The notes: a model not told the origin generated them from the letters alone. Shown: positions 43,334 through 53,297, counted from the first letter of the stretch. The stretch is 64,000 bases of DNA from an uncultured Pseudomonadota bacterium (GCA_903829815.1 CAIKRR010000045.1:1-64000), one strand, 5' to 3'. A program made the numbers and translations.

Positions 43334-44425
43334 TCAGTGGCCGGCAGCACCCATGCTGGCGGCGCGGGCGGCGCGTTCCTGCAGGAGATGTGCATCGGTT
43401 GTGGGCAACCAGCCGGCAATTTCCCGATGGGTCATTGTCGCCAGCGCGTCGATCCAGGCAGCGTCGTCGTTGAGACAGGGGATCGCCGAGAAGGTCTCGC
43501 CACCGGCTGCGAGAAATTCGTCGCGGATCTCCTCGCCGATTTCTTCCAGTGTCTCGAGGCAATCGGAGACGAAGCTCGGTGCAACCACATCCAGTCGGCG
43601 CACGCCCTGGTTGGCCAGGTTGCGGACCACTTCGATGGTATAGGGCTCCAGCCAGCGGTTGGCACCAAAGCGCGACTGGAAGCTCACCGCCCAGCGTTCG
43701 CGTGGCATGCCGAGCGCTGTCGCCAGCAGTCGTGCCGTTTTCATGCATTCGCAGTGATACGGGTCACCCAGGTCGAGCGAGCGTCGCGGTAGTCCGTGGA
43801 AGCTCATGAGGAGCACCTCGGGTTCGCCCCTGTCTGCCCAGTGCTTGCGCACACGCGCAGCCAGTGCCCCGATGAACATTGGATCGTCGTGGTAATGCTT
43901 GACGAAGCGCAGCGCCGGCATGTGCCGCTGGCGCCGCATGAAGTCGAAGACCGCATCCATTGAACTGGCCGTGGTTGCTGCAGCGTACTGGGGGTAGAGC
44001 GGGATGATCACGAAATGGTTGCATCCCGAGGCACGCAGGCGCCCCAGCACCGTATCGACATCAGGGTCGCTGTAGCGCATGGCGTGGGCGACCACAACCT
44101 GCTCGCCAAGGGATCGTTCCAGTTGCTCCTGAAGGGCTTCGGCCTGCCGGCGGGTGTAGACCTCGAGGGGTGAGCCCTCCGGGTGCCAGATCGAGGCGTA
44201 TTTGGCTGCCGACTTGCGTGCACGCACGGTGAGGATCACACCGTGCAGGAGGGGCAGCCACAACCAGCGCGGAATCTCGACGACGCGCTGGTCGGCCAGA
44301 AAGCGTGCCAGGTAGCGCCGCACCGCCGGCGCCGTCGGCGCCGCAGGGGTGCCGATGTTCACCAGCACGACGCCAACCCTGTCGGGTGCCGCGTGGGAGA
44401 AGTCGGGTTCGCTATCGAGGCGCAT
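43334..44425 (-). CDS. hemH: Ferrochelatase
   Basis: [67 protein letters not shown]. Confidence 0.97.
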   Translation of the reverse strand: MRLDSEPDFSHAAPDRVGVVLVNIGTPAAPTAPAVRRYLARFLADQRVVEIPRWLWLPLLHGVILTVRARKSAAKYASIWHPEGSPLEVYTRRQAEALQEQLERSLGEQVVVAHAMRYSDPDVDTVLGRLRASGCNHFVIIPLYPQYAAATTASSMDAVFDFMRRQRHMPALRFVKHYHDDPMFIGALAARVRKHWADRGEPEVLLMSFHGLPRRSLDLGDPYHCECMKTARLLATALGMPRERWAVSFQSRFGANRWLEPYTIEVVRNLANQGVRRLDVVAPSFVSDCLETLEEIGEEIRDEFLAAGGETFSAIPCLNDDAAWIDALATMTHREIAGWLPTTDAHLLQERAARAASMGAAGH

Positions 44426-44500
44426 CGGGCGGGCAAGATATGGATTTGGCGAGTCTGATCATACCGATACCTTCCGGTCGCGGGTTCGTCAGCGAGCGGT

Positions 44501-46132
44501 TCAAGGCGCGATGCCTTGCGAGGTCAGGTAGTCGTCGTAGCTGCCCGAATAGTCGATGATGGTCGCTGGCGAGTCTGGGGTCGGACCCGGTTTGAGCTCG
44601 AGGATGCGGGTTGCCACCGAGGAGACGAATTGCCGGTCGTGCGACACCAGCACCAGGGTGCCCTCGTATTTTGCGAGCGCGGTGTCCAGTGATTCGATCG
44701 ATTCCATGTCCAGGTGGTTGGTCGGCTCGTCCATCAGCAGCACGTTAGGGTGCTCGAGAGTCAGTCGACCGAACACGATGCGTTGCTGCTCCCCGCCCGA
44801 GAGTACCCGCACCGCCTTCGCGCCGTCATCGCCGGTGAAGAGCAGTCTGCCCAGCGTCGCCCGAACGATCTGGTCATCCTCGTCGCCCTGTTTCCACTGG
44901 CTGACCCACTCCACGAGGGTCATGTCGGCGTCCAGTTCGGCAGCATGCTCCTGGCCACAATAGCCCAGCCGTGCCTTCTCGGCGCGGGTCACATCGCCTC
45001 GACTGAGGCTGAGGTGCGCGTCATCCAGCCCAGCCAGAGCGCGCAGCAGCGTCGTCTTGCCGATGCCGTTCGGCCCGATGATCGCGATGCGCTCGCCCGG
45101 CTCGATGATCAGATCGAGCGGCCCGAACAATGCTCTGGAGTAGCCGCGAAGCAGCCCGGTGGTTTGAATCGCAACCCGCCGGATGACCTCTTTGGCATCG
45201 AACTCGAAGCGGATGTAGGGGTACTGGCGGCTCGAGGGCTTGACGTCCTCGATGCGGATCTTCTCGATCTGTTTCTGCCGGGATGTGGCCTGGCGCGCCT
45301 TGCTCTTGTTGGCCGAGAAGCGGCGCACGAATTCCTGCAACTCGGCGACCTTTTCCTTGGCGCGCGTGTTGGCTGCGGTGAGCTGGGCCCGGGCCTGAGT
45401 CGAGGCGAGCATGTAGTCGTCGTAATTGCCCGGGTACACCCTGATCGTTCCGTAGTCGAGGTCGGCCATATGGGTGCAGACCGAATTCAGAAAGTGCCGA
45501 TCGTGGGAGATGATCACCATCGTGCTCGACCGCGCGTTCAGGACGTCTTCGAGCCAGCGTATCGTGTTGATGTCAAGGTTGTTGGTCGGCTCATCGAGGA
45601 GCAGCACGTCGGGGTCGGAGAACAGGGCCTGTGCGAGCAGCACTCGCAGTTTCCAGCCTGGCGCTACGGCGCTCATCGGCCCTTCGTGCAGGGCCTCGGC
45701 AATGCCTACGCCGCTGAGCAATTCGCCGGCACGGGCTTCGGCGGTGTACCCATCGAACTCGGCAAAGCGGGCTTCGAGTTCGGCTGCCCGCATGTAGTCA
45801 TCGTCGGTCGCATCAGGGTTGGCGTAGATCGCATCGCGTTCCACACGCGCCTGCCACATGGCGTCGTGGCCCATCATCACCACGTCGAGAACACGTTCTT
45901 CCTCGTGGGCAAACTGGTTCTGGCGAAGCTTGCCCATGCGCAGACCCGGTTGCAGGAAGACATTCCCACCCGAGGGGTCGAGATCGCCGCCCAGAATCTT
46001 GATGAAGGTCGACTTGCCAGCGCCATTGGCACCAATCAGTCCGTAGCGATTGCCGTCGTTGAACCGCACCGAGATCTTCTCGAAAAGCGGTTTGGCGCCG
46101 AACTGCATGGTGACTTCTTCGGTGGTGAGCAC
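44501..46132 (-). CDS. ABC-F family ATP-binding protein (YbiT-like)
   Basis: [48 protein letters not shown]; two ABC cassettes with [17 protein letters not shown] and no TM. GTG start assumed (ORF open to 46192). Confidence 0.92.
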   Translation of the reverse strand: MLTTEEVTMQFGAKPLFEKISVRFNDGNRYGLIGANGAGKSTFIKILGGDLDPSGGNVFLQPGLRMGKLRQNQFAHEEERVLDVVMMGHDAMWQARVERDAIYANPDATDDDYMRAAELEARFAEFDGYTAEARAGELLSGVGIAEALHEGPMSAVAPGWKLRVLLAQALFSDPDVLLLDEPTNNLDINTIRWLEDVLNARSSTMVIISHDRHFLNSVCTHMADLDYGTIRVYPGNYDDYMLASTQARAQLTAANTRAKEKVAELQEFVRRFSANKSKARQATSRQKQIEKIRIEDVKPSSRQYPYIRFEFDAKEVIRRVAIQTTGLLRGYSRALFGPLDLIIEPGERIAIIGPNGIGKTTLLRALAGLDDAHLSLSRGDVTRAEKARLGYCGQEHAAELDADMTLVEWVSQWKQGDEDDQIVRATLGRLLFTGDDGAKAVRVLSGGEQQRIVFGRLTLEHPNVLLMDEPTNHLDMESIESLDTALAKYEGTLVLVSHDRQFVSSVATRILELKPGPTPDSPATIIDYSGSYDDYLTSQGIAP

Positions 46133-46291
46133 GCTCGAGTCCTGTCTTCTGTCAGTGGTATGTCGTGGGGTTGGCGACATGATCGTTGCCAACCGGTGTT
46201 GTGCCGGGCATGCACCATGCAGTGATCAGCCCGGCGCTGTTGCGCTTGCCCGCTGTCCTCGCGGGCAGGTGCGCTGGACCTGGGGCGCTTT

Positions 46292-47116
46292 TCAGTGCAC
46301 CGGATGCAGGCACACCGAAGCGTTGCCGCTGGCCGAGGATTGTCCGTAGGGCCCGTGCTGGACGCCGCGGTACTGCTCGCGGGTTTCGTCCATTGTGCCC
46401 AGTATGGTGGCGTGGACGCGACCACCGACTTCAGCCACCACGGCCTTGGCGTAGTCGGGCAGCCAGGCCTTGGCTTCGGCGATCCGGCCACTGGTGAGCA
46501 TTTCGATGTACCGGAAATCGGTATCCATGAAGGATTGGGGCGGCCATTTGTCCTGACCCCGCTCGATACGATGGGCAAAGCTGGTGCTGCCGATCACGGC
46601 GACTCGCTTGCCGGTCTTTTCTGCGGCGCGGCGGATGGCTGCACCGACGGCCAGGCATTCTTCGAGCGGCGCGAGTATGCAGGTGCCCAGGGGCACGAGC
46701 GGTACGCTCATCGCCGGATCGAGGTACTGCATCGGCACGACCGTGCCGTAATCGAGCGAGTAGTGTGGCGAATCGTTGGTGCCGGTAGCGATACCCAGGC
46801 TCGCGATCTCGCCGGTGATGGCGCGGGCGAGGGTGGGGTCACCTTGCCAGCGGTACGGAATGCCGGGAATGAGGTCGGGCGCTTCGTCGGCAACGCAGGT
46901 ACCCTCATGCACGGCGTGCGAACCGGTGTACCAGGGAAATGTCGTTATCCAGTGGGTAGACATCAGCACGATGGCGTCAGGCCGGGAGGCGCGGACTTCT
47001 TCGCCCAGAAGGCGTATGCCTGCAATCAACCCACGGGTGAAATCGGGGGCGGTCGCCTCGACACCGATACGTGGTGAGTGGGTCGTGATGGCGCTGTGGA
47101 TGATCTGTCCGTTCAT
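46292..47116 (-). CDS. Class III (LigB/DODA-type) extradiol ring-cleavage dioxygenase
   Basis: MNGQIIHSAITTHSPRIG...RPDAIVLMSTHWITTFPWYTG...IGSTSFAHRIERG; conserved His positions of the LigB superfamily. Confidence 0.85.
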   Translation of the reverse strand: MNGQIIHSAITTHSPRIGVEATAPDFTRGLIAGIRLLGEEVRASRPDAIVLMSTHWITTFPWYTGSHAVHEGTCVADEAPDLIPGIPYRWQGDPTLARAITGEIASLGIATGTNDSPHYSLDYGTVVPMQYLDPAMSVPLVPLGTCILAPLEECLAVGAAIRRAAEKTGKRVAVIGSTSFAHRIERGQDKWPPQSFMDTDFRYIEMLTSGRIAEAKAWLPDYAKAVVAEVGGRVHATILGTMDETREQYRGVQHGPYGQSSASGNASVCLHPVH

Positions 47117-47227
47117 GCGGTTCTCCCGGTCGAGCGAAGCGCCAGCCGTGGCCAGGCGGTCGGGACTGCGCGGCAAGCGCGCGAGCCGACGCCGAAACGG
47201 TGCGCCGAACCTCGCATTCTAAGCGGT

Positions 47228-47641
47228 TCAGTCGAATGCCGCGCGGATCTCGGGCGGTATCGAGTGAGCCTTCAGCCGCATCGGATCATCGTCACGGGGT
47301 TTTGACCAGACCCGGACTTCATGTCCCTCGACGCATTTGAGGGTGCCATTCCATACCGTGTGCAGGACCACGAAAGTCTTGTCGTTCCAGGTGCCGATGC
47401 GCGATTCGACCTCGAGTCGGTCACGGAAACGGCAGGGCGCAATGAAACGGGCATTGGCCTCGACGATGGGCAGGCCCGGAACGCCGTAGCGCGCCATCAG
47501 CGTATCCCAGTCGATGCCCACGCTCTCGAAGAGCATGCGCGTGCTCTGGTCGAACCAGGAGAAGTAGTTGGGATAGAAGACGATCTTGGCCGGGTCGGTA
47601 TCGCCCCAGTGCACATCGACGGGGTGGCGGATGGTTTTCAT
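47228..47641 (-). CDS. Acyl-CoA thioesterase, 4-hydroxybenzoyl-CoA thioesterase (hot-dog) family
   Basis: VDVHWGDTDPAKIVFYPNYFSWFDQSTRMLFESVG hot-dog thioesterase motif. Confidence 0.88.
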   Translation of the reverse strand: MKTIRHPVDVHWGDTDPAKIVFYPNYFSWFDQSTRMLFESVGIDWDTLMARYGVPGLPIVEANARFIAPCRFRDRLEVESRIGTWNDKTFVVLHTVWNGTLKCVEGHEVRVWSKPRDDDPMRLKAHSIPPEIRAAFD

Positions 47642-47672
47642 TGCAACTCCTGGTAGCCGGTGTCCTGAGCGA

Positions 47673-48446
47673 TCAGACCGGACTGCGAAACCGCTGCAGC
47701 AGCGCGTCAGCGCCGCGCGCGAGCAGGCCTGTATCGGACCCGACGGCTACAAAAAGGGCGCCGATGTCGAAATAATGCCGGGCCAGCGCCTCATCGGGTG
47801 TGATGATGCCCGGTGCCTTCCCCGCGCGGGCGATCCGCACGATGGCGTCATCGACGGCACGGGCCACGGCTGGATGGGTCAGGTTGCCCAGGTGGCCCAT
47901 CGCGGCTGACAGGTCGCCCGGCCCCACGAAGATGCCGTCGACCCCATCGATGGCGGCGATTGCCTCGATCTGCTCGAGCGCCTCGGGTGTTTCTACTTGC
48001 ACCAGCACGCAGGTCTGATCATGGGCGAGGCCGTGATAACCCTTGATGCGGCCGAACCGGCTCGCCCTCGAACTGCCTGCGAATCCGCGCACGCCGTGTG
48101 GCGGGTAGCGCGTGCTGCGCACTGCTGCGATGGCCTCGGCCGCATTCTGCACATAGGGAATGAGAAGCGTTTGCACGCCCAGGTCCAGGTAGCGCTTTGT
48201 CTGCACCATGTCGTTCCAGGGCGGACGCACGATCACGCTGGTGGCAGGATTCTCCATCGTCGCCATCAGTTGACTGTGCAGCAGCGACAGATCGACCGAC
48301 GAATGCTCGGTGTCGATGAGTATCCAGTCGTAGCCCGCGCCTGCAATGACTTCGACACAGGCCGCGCTCGGGACGCTGTTCCACAGGCCGATCTGCGCTC
48401 GCCGCTCGCGTATCGCGGCCTTGAACCGGTTGAAGGGCATCTGCAT
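47673..48446 (-). CDS. HpcH/HpaI family aldolase
   Basis: FKAAIRERRAQIGLWNSVPSAACVEVIAGAGYDWILIDTEHSSVDLS...ATSVIVRPPWND...GVRGFAGSSRASRFG...VDGIFVGPGDLSAAMG. Confidence 0.93.
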   Translation of the reverse strand: MQMPFNRFKAAIRERRAQIGLWNSVPSAACVEVIAGAGYDWILIDTEHSSVDLSLLHSQLMATMENPATSVIVRPPWNDMVQTKRYLDLGVQTLLIPYVQNAAEAIAAVRSTRYPPHGVRGFAGSSRASRFGRIKGYHGLAHDQTCVLVQVETPEALEQIEAIAAIDGVDGIFVGPGDLSAAMGHLGNLTHPAVARAVDDAIVRIARAGKAPGIITPDEALARHYFDIGALFVAVGSDTGLLARGADALLQRFRSPV

Positions 48447-48533
48447 GGACGATTCTCCTTGGCTGTCCGTGGGCACGCCTGTGGTCTGCTCGCCTGCGAT
48501 GGCCGCGTACGCAGCGCGGCCATCGTGCCAGCA

Positions 48534-48851
48534 TCAAAGCGGCGAGAACGGTGCCGACTTGAGAATCGTGTTGTCCTGGCGCGCAATGTAGCCGCGCTCG
48601 CCCGAGACGCGGCGATACTCGTGCCAGCCCGGATCCTGTTCCATCGCGGTGCGGCGCTGCTCGCGGTCGGCCTGGCTGGTGTAGACCCAGCAGTGCACCA
48701 CCTGATTGAGCGTGCCGACCTCGCTGGTCGATACGAAGAGCGGCTTGCCCAGGTACTTGGCCTGGATTGCGTAGGCCTTTTCTTCATAGAGCTTGAGCCA
48801 TTCGCCAGCCTTGCCGGGGTGACAGGTGTAGGTGCGCAGGTCGAAAATCAT
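48534..48851 (-). CDS. NIPSNAP family protein
   Basis: MIFDLRTYTCHPGKAGEWLKLYEEKAYAIQAKYLGKPLFVSTSEVGTLNQVVHCWVYTSQADREQRR. Confidence 0.88.
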   Translation of the reverse strand: MIFDLRTYTCHPGKAGEWLKLYEEKAYAIQAKYLGKPLFVSTSEVGTLNQVVHCWVYTSQADREQRRTAMEQDPGWHEYRRVSGERGYIARQDNTILKSAPFSPL

Positions 48852-48899
48852 CGCGGTCTCCAGGGGAAAAATCGCGAGGATACTCCGGGCGCGGACCTT

Positions 48900-48913
48900 G
48901 CGATTACAATCGC
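48900..48913. promoter_or_regulatory. 14-bp perfect inverted repeat GCGATT-AC-AATCGC in the divergent catabolic promoter region, overlapping a TACAAT -10-like hexamer
   Basis: Read directly; a further AATCGC half-site at 48870-48875. Confidence 0.6.
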
Positions 48914-48942
48914 CGCTCTTTCCGGAATGCACCAGCACACGC

Positions 48943-49836
48943 ATGGCTACTCAAAAGCTCAGTACCCTGCAGGAGGCAGTGCAAACCCTCATCCATGACG
49001 GTGACTCGGTCGCCCTCGAGGGTTTCACCCACCTCATCCCCTCGGCGGCCGGCCACGAGATCATTCGCCAGAAAAAGCGCGACCTCACCCTGATTCGCAT
49101 GACGCCTGACCTGATCTACGACATGATCATCGGCATGGGCGGGGCATCGCGACTGGTGTTCTCATGGGGTGGCAATCCGGGCGTTGGCTCGATTCACCGG
49201 TTTCGTGATGCGATCGAGCGCTGCTGGCCGCAGCCGCTTGCGATCGAGGAGCACAGCCACGCCGACATGGCGGCGCGCTACCAGGCCGGTGCTTCCGGTC
49301 TGCCGTTCGCGGTCATGCGCGGCTATGTGGGCAGCGATCTGCCGCGCCACAATCCGAACATCCGCTTCATCGAGTGTCCGTTCACTGGCGAGCGTCTGGC
49401 CTGCACACCGGCCATCAATCCGGATGTCGCCGTGATCCATGCCCAGAAGGCTGATCGCAAGGGCAATGTGCTCATCTCTGGCATCGTCGGCGTGCAGAAG
49501 GAAGTGGTGCTCGCCGCGCGCCGATCGATCGTGACGGTCGAGGAAATCGTCGATGACATCCAGGACCATGCGCAGATGAATTCGGTGGTGCTGCCCGGGT
49601 GGGTGCTATCTGCCGTGTGCCACGTGCCGGGCGGTGCGCATCCTTCGTATGCGCATGGTTACTACAAGCGCGACAACGCCTTTTACAAAGCCTGGGATGC
49701 CATCGCGCGCGATCGCGACACCTTCCTTGCGTGGATGGACAAGCACGTGATGGGTACCGCCGACTTTGCCGGGTTCTGTCGTTCGGTGGCGGCCGAAGGC
49801 CTGATCGGCACGCTGCCCGAGGAGCTGTGCCGATGA
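48943..49836 (+). CDS. catI: 3-oxoadipate CoA-transferase subunit A (CatI-type)
   Basis: DGDSVALEGFTHLIPSAAGHEIIRQKKRDLTLIRMTPDLIYDMIIGMGGASRLVFSWGGNPGVGSIHRFRDAIE...EEHSHADMAARY; recalled CatI-like pattern. Confidence 0.82.
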   Translation: MATQKLSTLQEAVQTLIHDGDSVALEGFTHLIPSAAGHEIIRQKKRDLTLIRMTPDLIYDMIIGMGGASRLVFSWGGNPGVGSIHRFRDAIERCWPQPLAIEEHSHADMAARYQAGASGLPFAVMRGYVGSDLPRHNPNIRFIECPFTGERLACTPAINPDVAVIHAQKADRKGNVLISGIVGVQKEVVLAARRSIVTVEEIVDDIQDHAQMNSVVLPGWVLSAVCHVPGGAHPSYAHGYYKRDNAFYKAWDAIARDRDTFLAWMDKHVMGTADFAGFCRSVAAEGLIGTLPEELCR

Positions 49837-50612
49837 GCTACACCCCCACCGAACTGATGACGATCAACGCCGCGCGCAAGCTGAGCGACGGACAGGTCTG
49901 CTTTGTCGGCATCGGCCTGCCCAGCGCGGCGGCCAACCTTGCGCGGCTCACGCATGCGCCCGAGGTGGTGCTGATCTATGAGTCGGGCACGATCGGGGCG
50001 CGCCCCGACGTGTTGCCGCTGTCGATCGGTGATGGCGAACTGGCCGAGTTTGCCGACACGGTCGTGTCAGTGCCTGAAATTTTCCGCTACTGGCTGCAGG
50101 GTGGTCGGGTCGATGTGGGTTTTCTCGGAGCCGCCCAGATCGACCGGTTTGCCAACATCAACACCACCGTGATCGGTCCGTACGCGAGCCCCAGGACCCG
50201 ACTGCCCGGTGCTGGCGGTGCGCCCGAGATTGCCTCGAGTGCCAGGGAAGTGTGGATCACGCTGCGCCAGACGAAGCGCTCGTTTGTCGATCGGCTCGAC
50301 TTCATCACCTCAGCGGGCTTTCTGGATGGCGGCGACGCACGCGAGCGCTCCGGCGCCCGCGGCGCCGGGCCGACAGCGGTCATTACCGATCTGGGTGTGC
50401 TCGCGCCCGACCCGGTCACGAAGGAACTCGTCCTCACGGCGGTTCATCCCGGCATCGACGTCGAGCAGGTCAGGGCGGCGACCGGCTGGGATCTCAAGGT
50501 GTCGTCCGATCTCGTGGTGACCTCGCCGCCGACCGAGGCCGAACTGGCCTGTCTTCGCGACCTGCATGCTCGCACGCTGCGTGCTCATGGTGGCGAGGCG
50601 GGCGGAGACTGA
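49833..50612 (+). CDS. catJ: 3-oxoadipate CoA-transferase subunit B (CatJ-type)
   Basis: MSYTPTELMTINAARKLSDGQVCFVGIGLPSAAANLARLTHAPEVVLIYESGTIGARPDVLPLSIGDGELAE; overlaps catI stop. Confidence 0.82.
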   Translation: MSYTPTELMTINAARKLSDGQVCFVGIGLPSAAANLARLTHAPEVVLIYESGTIGARPDVLPLSIGDGELAEFADTVVSVPEIFRYWLQGGRVDVGFLGAAQIDRFANINTTVIGPYASPRTRLPGAGGAPEIASSAREVWITLRQTKRSFVDRLDFITSAGFLDGGDARERSGARGAGPTAVITDLGVLAPDPVTKELVLTAVHPGIDVEQVRAATGWDLKVSSDLVVTSPPTEAELACLRDLHARTLRAHGGEAGGD

Positions 50613-50617
50613 ACGCC

Positions 50618-51691
50618 ATGCAGCCATTTGTCTACAACGGGCAGCCTGGACGCATCGTGTTTGGCCTGGGCGCGCTCGAGCATCTGGGCCGCGAGATCGA
50701 ATTGCTGGGGTCGCGACGGGCGCTGGTGCTCTCGACACCGGAGCAGCGCGATTCGGCCGAGATGATTGCGGCGCGCCTGGGTGATCGCTGCGCCGGAATC
50801 TTCGACCGGGCGGTGATGCATGTGCCGATCGAGACCGCGCGTGAGGCACGTGCCGCCGCGTCCCGGCTCGGCGCCGACTGTGCCGTCACCATCGGCGGTG
50901 GGTCGACCACCGGTCTGGGCAAGGCCATCGCGCTCGAGTCGAGCCTGCCCATTCTGGCCATACCCACCACCTATGCCGGGTCTGAAGTCACACCCATCTA
51001 CGGCATCACAGAAGCGGGCCTGAAGAAGACCGGGCGCGATGCCCGAGTGCTGCCGCGCACGGTGATCTATGACCCGCTGCTCACCCTGGGCCTGCCACCT
51101 GCGATGACCGTGACCAGCGCGATGAACGCGATTGCCCATGCCGTCGAGGGCCTCTACGCCCAGGACACCAACCCGATCATGTCGATGGTGGCCGAGGAGG
51201 GCATTCGGGCCATTGCGAGCGGCCTGCCGCGCGTGCATGCCCAGGCCGACCATCTCGATGGCCGCAGCGATTGTCTCTACGGCGCGTGGCTCTGCGGCAG
51301 CGTGCTCGGCAATGTCGGCATGGCGCTGCATCACAAGCTTTGCCATACCCTTGGCGGCACCTTCAATCTGCCGCATGCCGAGACCCACACCATTGTTCTG
51401 CCGCATGCCACGGCCTTCAACGAGGTGGCGGCCGGCGCTGCGATGGAGCGTGTGCGGCGTGGCCTCGGGTGTGCCGGCTCGGCTGCTCAGGGCCTCTACG
51501 ATCTGGCTGCCATGCATGGGGCACCGCTTGCCTTGCGCGATCTGGGCTTGCGTGAGATCGATCTGGATCGTGCCGCTGATATCGCGGTAACCGCCCCGTA
51601 CTGGAATCCGCGCCCGATCGATCGAGCCGGTATCCGGGCCCTGCTCGATGATGCCTTCCACGGACGCCGCCCGGCAACGGTTGGCGCTTGA
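50618..51691 (+). CDS. Maleylacetate reductase (iron-containing alcohol dehydrogenase superfamily)
   Basis: IVFGLGALEHLGREIELLGSRRALVLSTPEQ...GGGSTTGLGKAIALESSLPILAIPTTYAGSEVTPIYGITE...HHKLCHTLGGTFNLPHAETHTIVLPHA. Confidence 0.92.
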   Translation: MQPFVYNGQPGRIVFGLGALEHLGREIELLGSRRALVLSTPEQRDSAEMIAARLGDRCAGIFDRAVMHVPIETAREARAAASRLGADCAVTIGGGSTTGLGKAIALESSLPILAIPTTYAGSEVTPIYGITEAGLKKTGRDARVLPRTVIYDPLLTLGLPPAMTVTSAMNAIAHAVEGLYAQDTNPIMSMVAEEGIRAIASGLPRVHAQADHLDGRSDCLYGAWLCGSVLGNVGMALHHKLCHTLGGTFNLPHAETHTIVLPHATAFNEVAAGAAMERVRRGLGCAGSAAQGLYDLAAMHGAPLALRDLGLREIDLDRAADIAVTAPYWNPRPIDRAGIRALLDDAFHGRRPATVGA

Positions 51692-51793
51692 TCCCGTGAC
51701 GTGGTCTGATGCGCGCGTGTCCTTCGATCCCCGCGGGGTGTCGTGTGGTTTGCACCGTTTCCTTGCCCTTGCCCCTTTGATGAGAGGAATGTC

Positions 51794-52723
51794 ATGACCC
51801 AAGCACGTCAAACCATCGGCTGGATTGGCATGGGCCGCATGGGCTATGCCATGGCCTATCGTCTGTTGAAGGGCGGCTGCGATGTCGGTGTCTGGAACCG
51901 TACCCGGGCCAAGGCCGAGCCGCTTGCCGCCTATGGCGCAACCGTGGTCGATTCAATTCTCGATCTGGCCGGCCGCGACATCGTCTTCACCATGGTCTCG
52001 ACCACGGCCGATCTGCAACAGGTTCTTTTCGGCCCCGGCGGACTGGTAACGACCGATCGCAAGCCGCGCATGGTGATCGACAGCTCTTCCATTTCCGAGG
52101 ATGGTTCGGCCCAGGTGCGTGCCGAGTTGGCCCGCCATGGGGTGCAGTACCTGGCGGCTCCGGTGTCGGGCAATGCCAAGGTCGTGAAGGCCGGCAAACT
52201 CGCGGTCGTCACCTCCGGGCCACGCGATGCGCACGACATCGCCGAGCCTTATCTGGCGATGCTGGGTCGGGGCGTTACCTGGCTGGGCGAGGGTGAACTC
52301 GCCCGTGTCTGGAAGATTGCCCACAACACCATGTTCGGCGTCATCATCCAGTCGCTGTGTGAAATCACCGTGCTCGCCGAGAAGGCCGGCATCCCTCGTC
52401 ATGCCTTCCTCGAGTCGATCAACAACAGCGTGCTGGGGTCGATGTATACACGCTACAAGACGCCGGCCATGGTCAATCTGGACTTTGCAGTGACTTTCAC
52501 GCCCAAGCTGCTGATGAAGGACCTCGACCTCGGTCTGGATACTGCGCACAAGTACGGGGTGCCGATGCCCACCGCCGCCGCCACTCGCGAGTGTGTGCAG
52601 AACGCCGTCGGCCGAGGTCATGATGACATCGACTTTTCCATTCTTCTGGTCGAGCAGGCACGCAACTCGGGTATGGAGTTGAAGAGCGAGAACAAGCCTG
52701 TGACCGACGGGCTCAACGACTGA
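51794..52723 (+). CDS. NAD(P)-dependent oxidoreductase, 3-hydroxyisobutyrate dehydrogenase family
   Basis: TIGWIGMGRMGYAMAYRLLKGGCDVGVWNRTRAKAEPL; HIBADH-type Rossmann motif and ARVWKIAHNTMFGV segment. Confidence 0.9.
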   Translation: MTQARQTIGWIGMGRMGYAMAYRLLKGGCDVGVWNRTRAKAEPLAAYGATVVDSILDLAGRDIVFTMVSTTADLQQVLFGPGGLVTTDRKPRMVIDSSSISEDGSAQVRAELARHGVQYLAAPVSGNAKVVKAGKLAVVTSGPRDAHDIAEPYLAMLGRGVTWLGEGELARVWKIAHNTMFGVIIQSLCEITVLAEKAGIPRHAFLESINNSVLGSMYTRYKTPAMVNLDFAVTFTPKLLMKDLDLGLDTAHKYGVPMPTAAATRECVQNAVGRGHDDIDFSILLVEQARNSGMELKSENKPVTDGLND

Positions 52724-52795
52724 GTGACTCAATGACTGACAGGCCCCGCCCGGCAGACACGCAGGCGTGGTTCTACTACTGAAGGAGATCGAGCA

Positions 52796-53263
52796 ATGGC
52801 TGGCAGCAAGATTCAGAAGCAGGTGATCCGGGCCGGTGTGCCGGAGACGGGTGGGCCGATCAACATCGCCGTGCGTCATGGCGACATGGTCTACATCTCG
52901 GGCCTTCCGCCCTTCACGCCCGAGTTCGCCGAAGCCCTTCAGGCTGCGCGTCGCGAGGGGCGTCCGTTGCCGAAATATCCTGACATCCCCTTCGACCAGC
53001 AGGTGCGCATCGTGATGGATGCGATGAAGAAGATCATGGAAGCGGTGGGTTCCGACATGGATCATCTGCTCAAGGTGGTGGTGTGGCTTCGCGATCAGAG
53101 CCAGTCGGAGGTGTTCGACCGCATCTATCGCGAGTATTTCTCCAGCCCCGAGATGTGGCCGGCACGCACGCGCATGCAGGCCGGACGCACGCCGCTCGAC
53201 ATGGGGCTTGAGGTGGATGCAATCGGCTACATCCCGGAGTCGGACGCGACCGCAGCGTCCTGA
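52796..53263 (+). CDS. RidA (YjgF/YER057c/UK114) family protein
   Basis: VIRAGVPETGGPINIAVRHGDMVYISGLPPF...QQVRIVMDAMKKIMEAVGSDMDHLLKVVVWLRDQSQSEVFDRIYREYF...PARTRMQAGRTPLDMGLEVDAIGYI. Confidence 0.9.
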   Translation: MAGSKIQKQVIRAGVPETGGPINIAVRHGDMVYISGLPPFTPEFAEALQAARREGRPLPKYPDIPFDQQVRIVMDAMKKIMEAVGSDMDHLLKVVVWLRDQSQSEVFDRIYREYFSSPEMWPARTRMQAGRTPLDMGLEVDAIGYIPESDATAAS

Positions 53264-53297
53264 CCCGCTTCAATCACTGAACAGGGAGGAAGACGAC

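Noticed and set aside
44426-44500. Sigma32 promoter upstream of hemH (CTTGAA...CCCGCG)
   Set aside because: Spacing and -10-like block do not fit the consensus well; not claimed.
44714-46225. 503-aa plus-strand ORF opposite the ABC-F gene
   Set aside because: Shadow of a conserved ABC-F ATPase; sequence lacks protein-like motifs.
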